This document shows, one piece after another, positions 1 through 6,386 of a DNA stretch of 11,081 nt (position 1 is the first letter of the stretch; every line of letters starts with the position of its first letter). The translations under genes were made by a program, and so were the position numbers. Location: positions 1 through 11,081 of the forward strand of contig CBDUCN010000163.1 in the NCBI GenBank assembly GCA_965365655.1, written 5' to 3'. The notes beneath the pieces are model-generated. The model ran no database searches, was not told where the DNA came from, and saw only the letters and a list, made by a program, of their open reading frames with translations. This stretch comes from JBFHNV01 sp965365655. Its GTDB lineage: Bacteria > Pseudomonadota > Gammaproteobacteria > HK1.

Positions 1-701
1 TCGCCGGGCGGCGCGAGCTCGAGGCCGCTCAGGTCGAACTCGCGCGCGGCGACCTGCTCGTGCTCGACGAGATCGACGCCCGGCGGCGACAGGGTCAGGT
101 GATCCGTGTCGATGGCCGGGGCCGGGACGGCGGAGGGCTCGTCGACCAGCAGCGCGCCCGGGTCCGCCATGCTCATGCTGTCCGGCGCCGACGGGACGCC
201 GCGCGCGACGAGCGGCGGCGGCGCGCGGCCTGCTTCCGCGAGCGCGGTGCGGCTGGGACCGGCCGCGCCGGCATCCGGCGGCGGGGCCGGCGCGGCGGAC
301 GCTGGCGCAGTGGGTGCTGGCGCGGCGGTCGCTGGTGCGGCGGGCTGCGGCGCGGCAGACGCTGGTGTGGTGGGCGCTGGCGCGGTGGGCGCTGCCGGCG
401 CGGCGGTCGTCGGCGCGGTTGGTGCTGGCGCGGGCCGCGCCGCCGGCGCGGCGGCCTGTACGGCGCCGCTCGCGTCGAGGATGTGCACCACCGCCCCGGC
501 GCGCTCGAACCCGGCCCGGTACTTGCGCGCGGTGGCCTCGTCGAGATCGCGCTTGATCACCGCGCGCCGGCCCGAGAACAGCGGCTCGACCCTGGCGACG
601 TCGGTGTTGAACATCTTCGCGATCGCCGCCTTCACGCGGTCGGGGTCGGCGCCTTCCACCAGCTGCCCGTCGAAAACCACCTGGAAAGTCGAGTCTGTCA
701 T
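1..701 (-). CDS. Hypothetical protein, N-terminal module plus Ala/Pro-rich linker and LxLxPPG repeats (3' end cut off by window)
   Basis: The visible 233 residues start at an ATG whose first base is position 701; the C-terminus lies beyond the left edge. Residues 5-75 form a compact, charged alpha/beta-looking module (FDG near 10-12, LFSG at 41-44, IKRDL at 49-53, KY at 60-61, ending in a hydrophobic strand). From memory it resembles a short N-terminal domain found in front of varied proteobacterial membrane or hypothetical proteins; I cannot name the family securely. Residues about 80-150 are an Ala/Pro/Thr linker. Residues 172-182, 198-208 and 223-233 are three degenerate copies of an 11-residue motif ending PPG (DPG in the first). 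No signal peptide or membrane segment is visible. The ribosome site before the ATG is weak. The gene is divergent from the efflux operon. Function unknown; a membrane or scaffold domain could follow outside the window. Confidence 0.82.
   Translation of the reverse strand, partial: MTDSTFQVVFDGQLVEGADPDRVKAAIAKMFNTDVARVEPLFSGRRAVIKRDLDEATARKYRAGFERAGAVVHILDASGAVQAAAPAARPAPAPTAPTTAAPAAPTAPAPTTPASAAPQPAAPATAAPAPTAPASAAPAPPPDAGAAGPSRTALAEAGRAPPPLVARGVPSAPDSMSMADPGALLVDEPSAVPAPAIDTDHLTLSPPGVDLVEHEQVAAREFDLSGLELAPPG
285..456 (-). repeat. Low-complexity Ala/Pro/Thr-coding repeat tract
   Basis: On the minus strand this stretch repeats short degenerate units around GCGCCAGC, GCGCCCAC and GCCGCGCCG, encoding an Ala/Pro/Thr linker inside the hypothetical protein. 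The units share a theme but differ at several bases, so this looks like an old, drifting repeat rather than a fresh array. The likely role of the peptide is a flexible extended linker between the N-terminal module and the PPG repeats. Confidence 0.75.
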
Positions 702-1108
702 CACAGTCGCCGTTACGGATTCGATCGGTGGAGCGGCGCTCGTGCCGCAAGCCGCGGCAGCACCGCGCGTGCCGGCCGCCGAACCGCTTCTCGCCGGCCG
801 GCCGTGGCGCCGGGCGGGGTCGACGCGCTGGCCTTCGCCATCACCGCGAGCCTCCGGAGTGCGCCGACTCGGTGTGCGGCCGCGGACATGAGTCTAGCCA
901 AGGTGGCCCGGGCCCGGGGCCGGTCCGCGCCTTCGAGGTGGCGCCGCCCTCGCTCAGCAGGCAGACTGCGCGCCGCTCGACGGTCCGCGGGCATCGCGCG
1001 GCGCCGGACGTCGTGAGCCGGCGATGCGCCGCGCGGGTGAGTCCCGGATGTGGCCGGACGCCGCCGCCGCCCGCCCCCGCGAGCCCCTGCCCTGGGAGGT
1101 GCCACACA
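702..1108. other. Divergent intergenic region, 407 bases, no confident gene
   Basis: The gap lies between the divergent hypothetical gene and the efflux operon, so it should carry promoters for both. I found no convincing -35/-10 pair, no sigma-54 element and no clear repressor operator. It contains GC palindromes, such as GGCCCGGGCC at 905-914 with another GGGCC at 917-921, and CCGG-rich stretches around 780-810. These are expected at this base composition. A 58-codon minus-strand frame (713-889) is considered and rejected elsewhere. The only clear signal is the ribosome site at its right edge. Confidence 0.6.
1094..1100 (+). promoter_or_regulatory. Ribosome binding site fixing the adaptor start
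   Basis: GGGAGGT lies eight bases before the ATG at 1109. It selects that start over upstream in-frame codons, and the choice is confirmed because the resulting protein begins with a lipoprotein signal peptide of normal length. Confidence 0.8.
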
Positions 1109-2230
1109 ATGACTGCAGCCCCCGACCAGCCCCACGCGCCCGCGCGCCCGCTCGTGCGGGCCGCCGCGATCGGCGCGCTCGCGCTGCTGCTCGGCGCGTG
1201 CGGAGAGGACGAGGCGCCGCAGGCCGCGCCCGACCCGGTGCGCCCGGTGAAGACCGTCGTCGTCGCCGACGGCGGGTCGGGGGCGATGCGCAGCTTCCCC
1301 GGCCGCGTCGACGCCGCGCGGCAGGTGGAGCTGTCGTTCAGCGTTCCCGGCAAGCTGCAGGAGCTGCCGGTGAAGGAAGGGCAGCGCGTCGCGGCCGGGG
1401 AGGTGCTCGCGAGGCTGGACCCCACCGACTACCGCACGGTGGTCAACGACCAGCAGGCGCGTTTCGACAAGGCGCAGGCGGAGTTCCGCCGCGCCGAGGA
1501 GCTGATCCAGAAGAACTTCATCTCGCGCCAGGATTTCGACGCGCTGCGCTCGACGCTGCGCTCCGCGACGGCGTCGCTGGAGCGCGCGAAGGTGGATCTC
1601 GGCTACACGGTGATGAAGGCGCCGTTCTCCGGACGGGTCGCCCAGCGCTACGTCGAGAACTTCACCGAGGTGCAGGCGAAGGAGCCGGTGCTGGCGCTGC
1701 AGGACACGGACGACCTGGAGGTGAAGTTCCAGGTCCCGGAGAACCTGATGCGCCTCGCCCGCGAGGGCCGCGCGCGCGACCTGGTGAAGGTGTCGGCGCG
1801 CTTCGACGGTGCCGGCGATCGCTCGTTTCCGCTTGCGTACAAGGAGGTGTCGACCCGCGCGGATCCGCAGACCCAGACCTTCCAGGCGACCTACACGCTG
1901 CCCGCTCCGGACGACGTCACCCTGCTGCCCGGCATGACGGCGTCGGTGGACGTGGACATGAGCGCGATACGCTCCGGGTCCGAGGCCTTCACCCTGCCCG
2001 TGAGCGCGGTGGTGGGCGACACCACGATGAGCCCGACGGTATGGGTGGTGAACGAGGAGTCCATGACGGTGTCGCCGCGCAGCGTCGAGGTCGGTGCGAT
2101 GAGCGGCGAGCGCATCAGCGTCACCGCGGGCCTCGAGCCCGGCGATCGAGTCGTCGTCGCCGGCGTGCCGTTCCTGCGCGACGGCATGAAGGTGCGCCTC
2201 CTCGAGCATCGGGAGCAGGCGACGCAGTAG
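1109..2230 (+). CDS. RND efflux periplasmic adaptor (membrane fusion lipoprotein, AcrA/MexA type)
   Basis: This 373-residue adaptor should bridge the inner-membrane RND pump and an outer-membrane channel. A hydrophobic segment (residues 15-30) ends in the lipobox LLGAC, making Cys31 the likely lipidated residue. The first lipoyl half lies near 72-107 (VPGKL at 79-83, KEG at 89-91) and the second near 166-200 (KAPFSGRV at 170-177). Between them is an alpha-helical hairpin (about 108-165) carrying R128, L132 and S139. That spacing matches the R-x3-L-x6-S motif by which AcrA-like adaptors contact TolC-type channels. The beta-barrel and membrane-proximal domains follow. It is first in a two-gene operon, 30 bases before the pump gene. 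No adjacent regulator or outer-membrane factor is visible, so the channel is probably encoded elsewhere. Substrate unknown. Confidence 0.93.
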   Translation: MTAAPDQPHAPARPLVRAAAIGALALLLGACGEDEAPQAAPDPVRPVKTVVVADGGSGAMRSFPGRVDAARQVELSFSVPGKLQELPVKEGQRVAAGEVLARLDPTDYRTVVNDQQARFDKAQAEFRRAEELIQKNFISRQDFDALRSTLRSATASLERAKVDLGYTVMKAPFSGRVAQRYVENFTEVQAKEPVLALQDTDDLEVKFQVPENLMRLAREGRARDLVKVSARFDGAGDRSFPLAYKEVSTRADPQTQTFQATYTLPAPDDVTLLPGMTASVDVDMSAIRSGSEAFTLPVSAVVGDTTMSPTVWVVNEESMTVSPRSVEVGAMSGERISVTAGLEPGDRVVVAGVPFLRDGMKVRLLEHREQATQ

Positions 2231-2260
2231 CCGCCCGGCACGCGCCCTCCGACGACGCCC

Positions 2261-5200
2261 GTGAACATCGGTCAGTATTCGGTCAAGAACAAGGTCGTCA
2301 CCTGGCTGGTGGTGGTCGTGCTCGTCGGCGGCGGGCTGCAGGCCTACCAGACCATGGGCAAGCTCGAGGACCCCGCGTTCACGATCAAGGAGGCCAAGGT
2401 CTTCACGCCGTACCCGGGCGCCGCCCCGACCGAGGTGCGCACGGAGGTCACCTACCACATCGAGGATGCCATCCAGCAGATGGAGCAGGTGAAGGAGCTG
2501 AAGATGTCCGTCTCGCGCGAGGGGATGTCCGAGGTTTCGATCAAGTTCAAGGACAAGTACAAGGGCCCTGACTTCCCGAACATCTACGACGAGCTGCGGA
2601 GAAAGATCTCCGACGTGCAGGCGAAGCTGCCGCCCGGCGCCGGGCCGTCCCGGGTGATCGACGACTTCGCGGACGTGTACGGCGTGTTCCTGGCGCTGTT
2701 CGGGGACGGGTACAGCTACCGCGACCTGAAGGACGTGGCGGACCTGCTCAAGGAGCAGATCGTGCTCGTCGACGGCGTGCGCAAGGTGGTCATCGACGGC
2801 GCGGTTCGCGAGGTCGTGTACCTGGAGATCTCCCGCGCCCGCCTCGCGGAGCTGGGCATCAGCGTCGCCGACGTCGCGCGCGTGCTCGAGACCCAGAACG
2901 TGGTCGCGGACGCCGGCCGCGTGCGCGTCGGCGACGAGTATCTGCGCATCGAGCCCACCGGCGAGTTCCAGTCCGTGCGCGAGATCCGCGACGTCCTGGT
3001 CAGCAGCACCGAGGGCCGCCTGCTGTTCCTCGGCGACATCGCGACCATCACCCGCGCGTACGAGGAGATCCCGGACAAGCTGCACTACTTCAACGGCCAG
3101 CCGGCGCTCACGCTGGGCGTCTCGATGGCGGCGGGCGAGAACGTGGTCGCGGTGGGGCAGCGCATCGAGGCGCGCGTGCGCGAGCTGCTGGAGCTGATCC
3201 CGGTCGGCATGCAGACGGAGGCGATCTACAACCAGCCGGAGATCGTCGACGAGGCGGTCTCCGGCTTCGTGCTCAGCGTGCAGCAGGCGCTGGGGATCGT
3301 GGTCGTCGTGCTGCTCGCCTTCATGGGGGTGAAGGTGGGGCTGATCATCGGCGCGGTGCTGCTGATCACGGTCGCCGGCACGCTGTGGATCATGGCGCTG
3401 TACGGCATCGAGCTGCAGCGCATCTCGCTGGGCGCGCTGATCATCGCGCTGGGCATGCTGGTGGACAACGCGATCGTGGTCGCGGAGGGCATGCTCGTGC
3501 GCATCCGCCGCGGCATGGACGGGATGCAGGCCGCCGGCGAGGTGGTGGCCTCCACGATGTGGCCGCTGCTCGGCGGCACCGTCGTCGGCATCCTCGCGTT
3601 CTCCGGGATCGGCCTGTCCACCGACAGCACCGGCGAGTTCGCGAACTCGCTGTTCTGGGTGATCCTGATCTCCCTGCTGCTGAGCTGGGTCACCGCAGTG
3701 AGCACGACGCCGCTGCTGTGCGCGCTGCTGCTGCGCCCGGCGCCGCAGGGCGGCGCGGACTCGCAGGACGCGTACGGCGGGGTGGTGTTCCGCGCGTACC
3801 GCGCGCTGCTGGCCACCGCGATCCGCGGACGCGTCGTCACCGTGGCGCTGGTGCTGGGCCTGTTCGTGCTCTCGGTGTGGGGCTTCCGCTTCGTGAACCA
3901 GGCCTTCTTCCCATCCTCGAACACCCCGATGTTCTTCGTGGACCTGTGGGAGGTGGAGGGCACCGACATCCGCCGCACCCGCGACGACCTGCTGAAGGTC
4001 GACGAGTTCGTGCGCTCGCGCGAAGGCGTCGAGTTCACCGCCGGCTTCGTGGGCGCCGGCGCGCTGCGCTTCACGCTGGTGTACGCGCCGGAGTCGCCGA
4101 GCAGAGCCTACGCGCAGCTCGTCGTGGCCACCGATACCCGCGAGCGCATGGAGCAGGTGATCGCGGACGTGACCGGGTTCATGGCGCGCGAGCTGCCGAA
4201 CACCGAGCCGAAGACCAAGCTGCTGCGCATCGGCCCCGGGCGGGACGCCAAGATCGAGGCGCGCTTCAGCGGGCCGGACCCGGCGGTGCTGCGCGAGCTG
4301 TCGCGCCAGGCCCAGGCGATCTTCCACGCGGACCCGGAGTCCAAGGACGTGCGCGACGACTGGCGCCAGCCGGTGAAGCTGATCCGGCCGGTGTTCAACG
4401 AGCAGGCCGCGCGGCCGCTCGGCATCTCGCGCGTGGACGTCGCGAGGGCGCTCAGCGTGGGCTTCGAGGGAGAGGGCATCGGCGTGTTCCGCGACGGGCG
4501 GCGCCTGCTGCCGATCATCGTGCGCGCCCCCGAGGTGGAGCGCGAGGACGTGCGCAGCATCCAGGACCTGCAGGTGTTCAGCCCCGCGCTCGGGCGCACG
4601 GTGCCCATCGGGCAGGTGATCTCCGGATTCGAGACCGTGTTCGAGGACGCGATCGAGCGCGCGTACGACCGCCAGCTCAGCATCATCGCGTCCGCGAACC
4701 CGATCGGCGAGCTGGCGACGCCGCTGTTCGAGCGCGTGCGCCCGCAGATCGAGGCCATCGCGCTGCCGCCGGGCTACACGCTGACCTGGGCGGGCGAGTA
4801 CGAGGACCAGGGCAACGCGCAGGCGTCGCTCGCCGCGTCGCTGCCCGGCAGCTTCCTGCTGATGATCGTCACCGTGATCCTGCTCTTCGGCAAGCTGCGC
4901 CAGCCCCTGATCATCTGGCTCACGGTGCCGCTCGCGCTGATCGGCGTCACGGCCGGCCTGCTGCTGATGGACGGCGCGTTCGACTTCATGTCGCTGCTCG
5001 GCGGGCTGAGCCTGATCGGGCTGCTGATCAAGAATGCGATCGTGCTGATCGAGGAGATCGACCAGAACATCGATGCCGGCACGCCCCCGGAGCGGGCCAT
5101 CCTCGACTCGTCGGTCGCGCGCATGCGCCCGGTGATGATGGCTGCCAGCACCACCATCCTCGGATTGATCCCGCTGCTGCCCGACGTGTTCTTCGTGAAC

Positions 5201-5314
5201 ATGGCGCTGACGATGATGTTCGGGCTGGGCTTCGCGACCGTGCTCACGCTGGTCTTCGTGCCGACGCTGTACTCGATCCTGTTCCGGGTGCCGGTCTCGG
5301 CGATCAGGGCGTGA
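2261..5314 (+). CDS. RND-family efflux pump, inner-membrane permease (AcrB/HAE1-like)
   Basis: The 1017-residue protein has the full RND duplication: TM1 near residues 12-30, a large periplasmic porter domain, TM2-6 from about 330 to 500, a second TM pair and porter domain, and TM8-12 from about 865 to the end. It should be a trimeric proton antiporter exporting compounds through the preceding adaptor. In TM4 the motif is LVDNAIVV with D402 and N403, where AcrB has D407 and D408. K924 in TM10 matches AcrB K940, R954 matches R971, and A961 falls where AcrB has T978 (aligned by eye). The start is GTG with no visible Shine-Dalgarno sequence; the short gap after the adaptor suggests translational coupling. 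The N-terminus NIGQYSVKNK is typical of the family. Drug, metal or metabolite specificity cannot be told from sequence, but the long hydrophobic-efflux layout favours organic substrates over metals. Confidence 0.94.
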   Translation: MNIGQYSVKNKVVTWLVVVVLVGGGLQAYQTMGKLEDPAFTIKEAKVFTPYPGAAPTEVRTEVTYHIEDAIQQMEQVKELKMSVSREGMSEVSIKFKDKYKGPDFPNIYDELRRKISDVQAKLPPGAGPSRVIDDFADVYGVFLALFGDGYSYRDLKDVADLLKEQIVLVDGVRKVVIDGAVREVVYLEISRARLAELGISVADVARVLETQNVVADAGRVRVGDEYLRIEPTGEFQSVREIRDVLVSSTEGRLLFLGDIATITRAYEEIPDKLHYFNGQPALTLGVSMAAGENVVAVGQRIEARVRELLELIPVGMQTEAIYNQPEIVDEAVSGFVLSVQQALGIVVVVLLAFMGVKVGLIIGAVLLITVAGTLWIMALYGIELQRISLGALIIALGMLVDNAIVVAEGMLVRIRRGMDGMQAAGEVVASTMWPLLGGTVVGILAFSGIGLSTDSTGEFANSLFWVILISLLLSWVTAVSTTPLLCALLLRPAPQGGADSQDAYGGVVFRAYRALLATAIRGRVVTVALVLGLFVLSVWGFRFVNQAFFPSSNTPMFFVDLWEVEGTDIRRTRDDLLKVDEFVRSREGVEFTAGFVGAGALRFTLVYAPESPSRAYAQLVVATDTRERMEQVIADVTGFMARELPNTEPKTKLLRIGPGRDAKIEARFSGPDPAVLRELSRQAQAIFHADPESKDVRDDWRQPVKLIRPVFNEQAARPLGISRVDVARALSVGFEGEGIGVFRDGRRLLPIIVRAPEVEREDVRSIQDLQVFSPALGRTVPIGQVISGFETVFEDAIERAYDRQLSIIASANPIGELATPLFERVRPQIEAIALPPGYTLTWAGEYEDQGNAQASLAASLPGSFLLMIVTVILLFGKLRQPLIIWLTVPLALIGVTAGLLLMDGAFDFMSLLGGLSLIGLLIKNAIVLIEEIDQNIDAGTPPERAILDSSVARMRPVMMAASTTILGLIPLLPDVFFVNMALTMMFGLGFATVLTLVFVPTLYSILFRVPVSAIRA

Positions 5315-5376
5315 CGCCGGCGTCGATCGTGAGCGGGCTGGAGGGCGGCATCTCGCGCCCGATCGGCATGTAGACT

Positions 5377-5390
5377 GCCGGGAAGCCGGC
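5377..5390 (+). terminator. Small GC hairpin after the pump gene (weak terminator candidate)
   Basis: GCCGG and CCGGC flank a GAAG tetraloop, giving a 5-bp stem 62 bases after the pump stop codon. There is no T-run, so an intrinsic terminator is not well supported. Nothing better was found between 5315 and 5487. Confidence 0.2.
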
Positions 5391-5475
5391 GAAGAGATGA
5401 CGGCAGCGGGGCGCATTCACACACGCCCGTTCGGATCGGGGCCGCTGGCCGCCCGTCCAGCATACGGAAGAACTT

Positions 5476-5482
5476 GAGGAGA
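5476..5482 (+). promoter_or_regulatory. Ribosome binding site of the PEP-CTERM-like gene
   Basis: GAGGAGA ends five bases before the ATG at 5488. It is a strong Shine-Dalgarno match in an unusually A-rich stretch and fixes the start of the downstream secreted protein. Confidence 0.8.
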
Positions 5483-5487
5483 AGATC

Positions 5488-6177
5488 ATGAGCCGTCGAC
5501 CGTTCGGACACCGCCTCGCGATGCTGCTGGTCACGTGCGTGCTCGCCGGCGGGGCGCACGCGATGCCGACGTCTTTCGAGTTCGCGTTCACCGGCGAGTG
5601 CGACGACTGCGCGTTCGCGGGCAACCCGGGCGACCCTGGCTTCGACCCGCTCCTCGACAATCTCACCGAGACCGTGACCGCGACGCTGAGCCTGACCGGT
5701 GTGTCGGTGAACGCGGACGGGATCATCGAGTTCCTGGGCGCCGGCAGCGCCGTGTTCTCCTACCACGGGTCGAGCCTGATCAACCCGTTCACGATGAACG
5801 ACCCGTACCTGTTCACGACCAGTCTCTCGACGTCCGGGACGGTGCAGCCGGGGACCGTCTTCTCCTTCGCGTCGACGCAGAACGTCTCCGATCCGGCCAA
5901 CCCGCTGTCGTTCGAGTTCCCTGACTTCTGCACCGCTCTCGGCGAGCAGGTTCTGGGCGGAGACTGCTTCGGTGTCGGCGACGTCACCTTCGAGCTGGAC
6001 GAAGCCGGTGGCTGGACCGTGTTCGGCATTGCGGCGTCCGACGTCGGCACCGGCGGCCAGTTCGTGCCCGTGCCCGCGAGCGCCGCGCCGGCGCCGTCCA
6101 GCGCGGCACTGATGGGCCTCGCCCTGCTCGGCCTCGGTGCGGCGGCGCGCAGGCGTGCGGTGGCCAGGGGCCGCTGA
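5488..6177 (+). CDS. Secreted protein with variant PEP-CTERM-type sorting tail
   Basis: The 229-residue protein has a Sec signal peptide (charged start RR at 3-4, hydrophobic to 23, AHA cleavage site at 23-25). A beta-rich mature domain has many T/S/F/V strands and two cysteine pairs (C38/C41 as CxxC, and C148/C160) that could form disulfides in the periplasm. The C-terminus has the three parts expected of PEP-CTERM proteins: a Pro-containing signature, a hydrophobic helix (about 206-220) and an Arg cluster (R221-R223). The signature reads PAPSS at 201-205, or VPVPAS at 193-198, so the usual Glu of PEP is missing. Known PEP-CTERM proteins are cut by an exosortase and exported to the surface or the exopolysaccharide matrix. 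No exosortase is nearby, which is normal because substrates are scattered. The gene appears monocistronic. The mature domain is not one I recognise. Confidence 0.85.
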   Translation: MSRRPFGHRLAMLLVTCVLAGGAHAMPTSFEFAFTGECDDCAFAGNPGDPGFDPLLDNLTETVTATLSLTGVSVNADGIIEFLGAGSAVFSYHGSSLINPFTMNDPYLFTTSLSTSGTVQPGTVFSFASTQNVSDPANPLSFEFPDFCTALGEQVLGGDCFGVGDVTFELDEAGGWTVFGIAASDVGTGGQFVPVPASAAPAPSSAALMGLALLGLGAAARRRAVARGR

Positions 6178-6183
6178 CGCGAA

Positions 6184-6203
6184 GGCCGCGCCGGGCCGCG
6201 GCC
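6184..6203 (+). terminator. GC-rich stem-loop just after the PEP-CTERM-like gene
   Basis: GGCCGCG (6184-6190) and CGCGGCC (6197-6203) form a perfect 7-bp stem with a 6-base loop, starting seven bases after the stop codon. It lacks a downstream T-run, so it may be a Rho-assisted terminator, an mRNA-stabilising structure, or chance in GC-rich DNA. Its position supports separating this gene from the downstream operon. Confidence 0.4.
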
Positions 6204-6236
6204 ACGCCGTCTCGGCCGGCGCGCAGCGCGCGCGGC

Positions 6237-6248
6237 GCACCTTGGTGC
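6237..6248. promoter_or_regulatory. Inverted repeat GCACC-TT-GGTGC, possible activator site
   Basis: Perfect 5-base arms surround a TT spacer, and two further flanking bases pair after one mismatch. The right half extends to GGTGCA, the NtrC half-site, but the 2-base spacing differs from the usual five, so it is not a standard NtrC site. It lies about 155 bases upstream of the predicted transcription start of the ABC operon, a normal distance for an enhancer. Confidence 0.35.
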
Positions 6249-6265
6249 ACCGCGCAGCCGGTGAA

Positions 6266-6282
6266 TGCCCCGAGTTGGTGCT
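6266..6282. promoter_or_regulatory. NtrC-like enhancer site upstream of the ABC importer
   Basis: The 17-base stretch TGCCCC-N5-GGTGCT matches the enterobacterial NtrC consensus TGCACC-N5-GGTGCA at 10 of 12 positions with the correct 5-base spacer. Its centre lies about 123 bases before the predicted sigma-54 start site, a typical place for an upstream activating sequence. I infer that NtrC or a related enhancer-binding protein acts here; another sigma-54 activator remains possible. Confidence 0.45.
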
Positions 6283-6370
6283 TCCTGCGCCGCCGCGGCC
6301 TCGCGTGCTCCGGCATTCAACCTGCTGATCACGAACGGATTCGACGATCCTCGGGGGTCGATCACGCCCG

Positions 6371-6386
6371 TGGCCCGTGCTTTGCA
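6371..6386 (+). promoter_or_regulatory. Sigma-54 (RpoN) -24/-12 promoter for the ABC importer operon
   Basis: TGGCCCG-N4-TTGCA matches the sigma-54 consensus TGGCACG-N4-TTGCW at 11 of 12 defined positions; only the A of the -24 block is changed to C. The GG (6372-6373) and GC (6384-6385) are exactly ten bases apart, as required. It points toward the binding-protein gene and predicts a start near 6397 with a leader of about 42 bases. Promoters of this class need an ATP-dependent activator bound upstream. Confidence 0.65.

Noticed and set aside
713..889. A 58-codon minus-strand frame ending 11 bases before the left-edge hypothetical gene
   Set aside because: The spacing looks operon-like, but the product is an Arg/Ala-rich string without a recognisable fold and there is no Shine-Dalgarno sequence. 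A GC-rich intergenic region readily gives such frames.
5313..5324. Perfect 12-base palindrome GACGCCGGCGTC over the pump stop codon
   Set aside because: It has no loop and no T-run, and overlaps coding sequence; palindromes of this type are common at this base composition.
5364..5385. A partial copy of the GTATAC promoter dyad before the PEP-CTERM-like gene (about 16 of 21 bases alike)
   Set aside because: It lacks dyad symmetry and the flanks do not align, so chance similarity in GC-rich DNA is the simpler view.
713..5416. A very long open frame on the minus strand (over 1500 codons) opposite the efflux operon
   Set aside because: It is antisense to two clear family members and encodes an Arg/His/Asp/Gln-rich low-complexity product. 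Such frames arise when the sense strand has G/C at nearly every third position.
5446..5463. Possible sigma-54 promoter before the PEP-CTERM-like gene (TGGCCGC followed by CAGCA)
   Set aside because: The GG-to-GC spacing is one base too long and the TT of the -12 element is missing. I checked because sigma-54 control of PEP-CTERM genes is known in some beta-proteobacteria.
5304..5487. Possible remnant of a minus-strand gene between the pump and the PEP-CTERM-like gene
   Set aside because: The minus-strand peptide reads smoothly here but continues antisense into the PEP-CTERM-like gene and matches no family I know.
6320..6345. Possible IHF site between the NtrC-like site and the sigma-54 promoter
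   Set aside because: The sequence around GATCACGAACGGATT does not fit WATCAA-N4-TTR on either strand.
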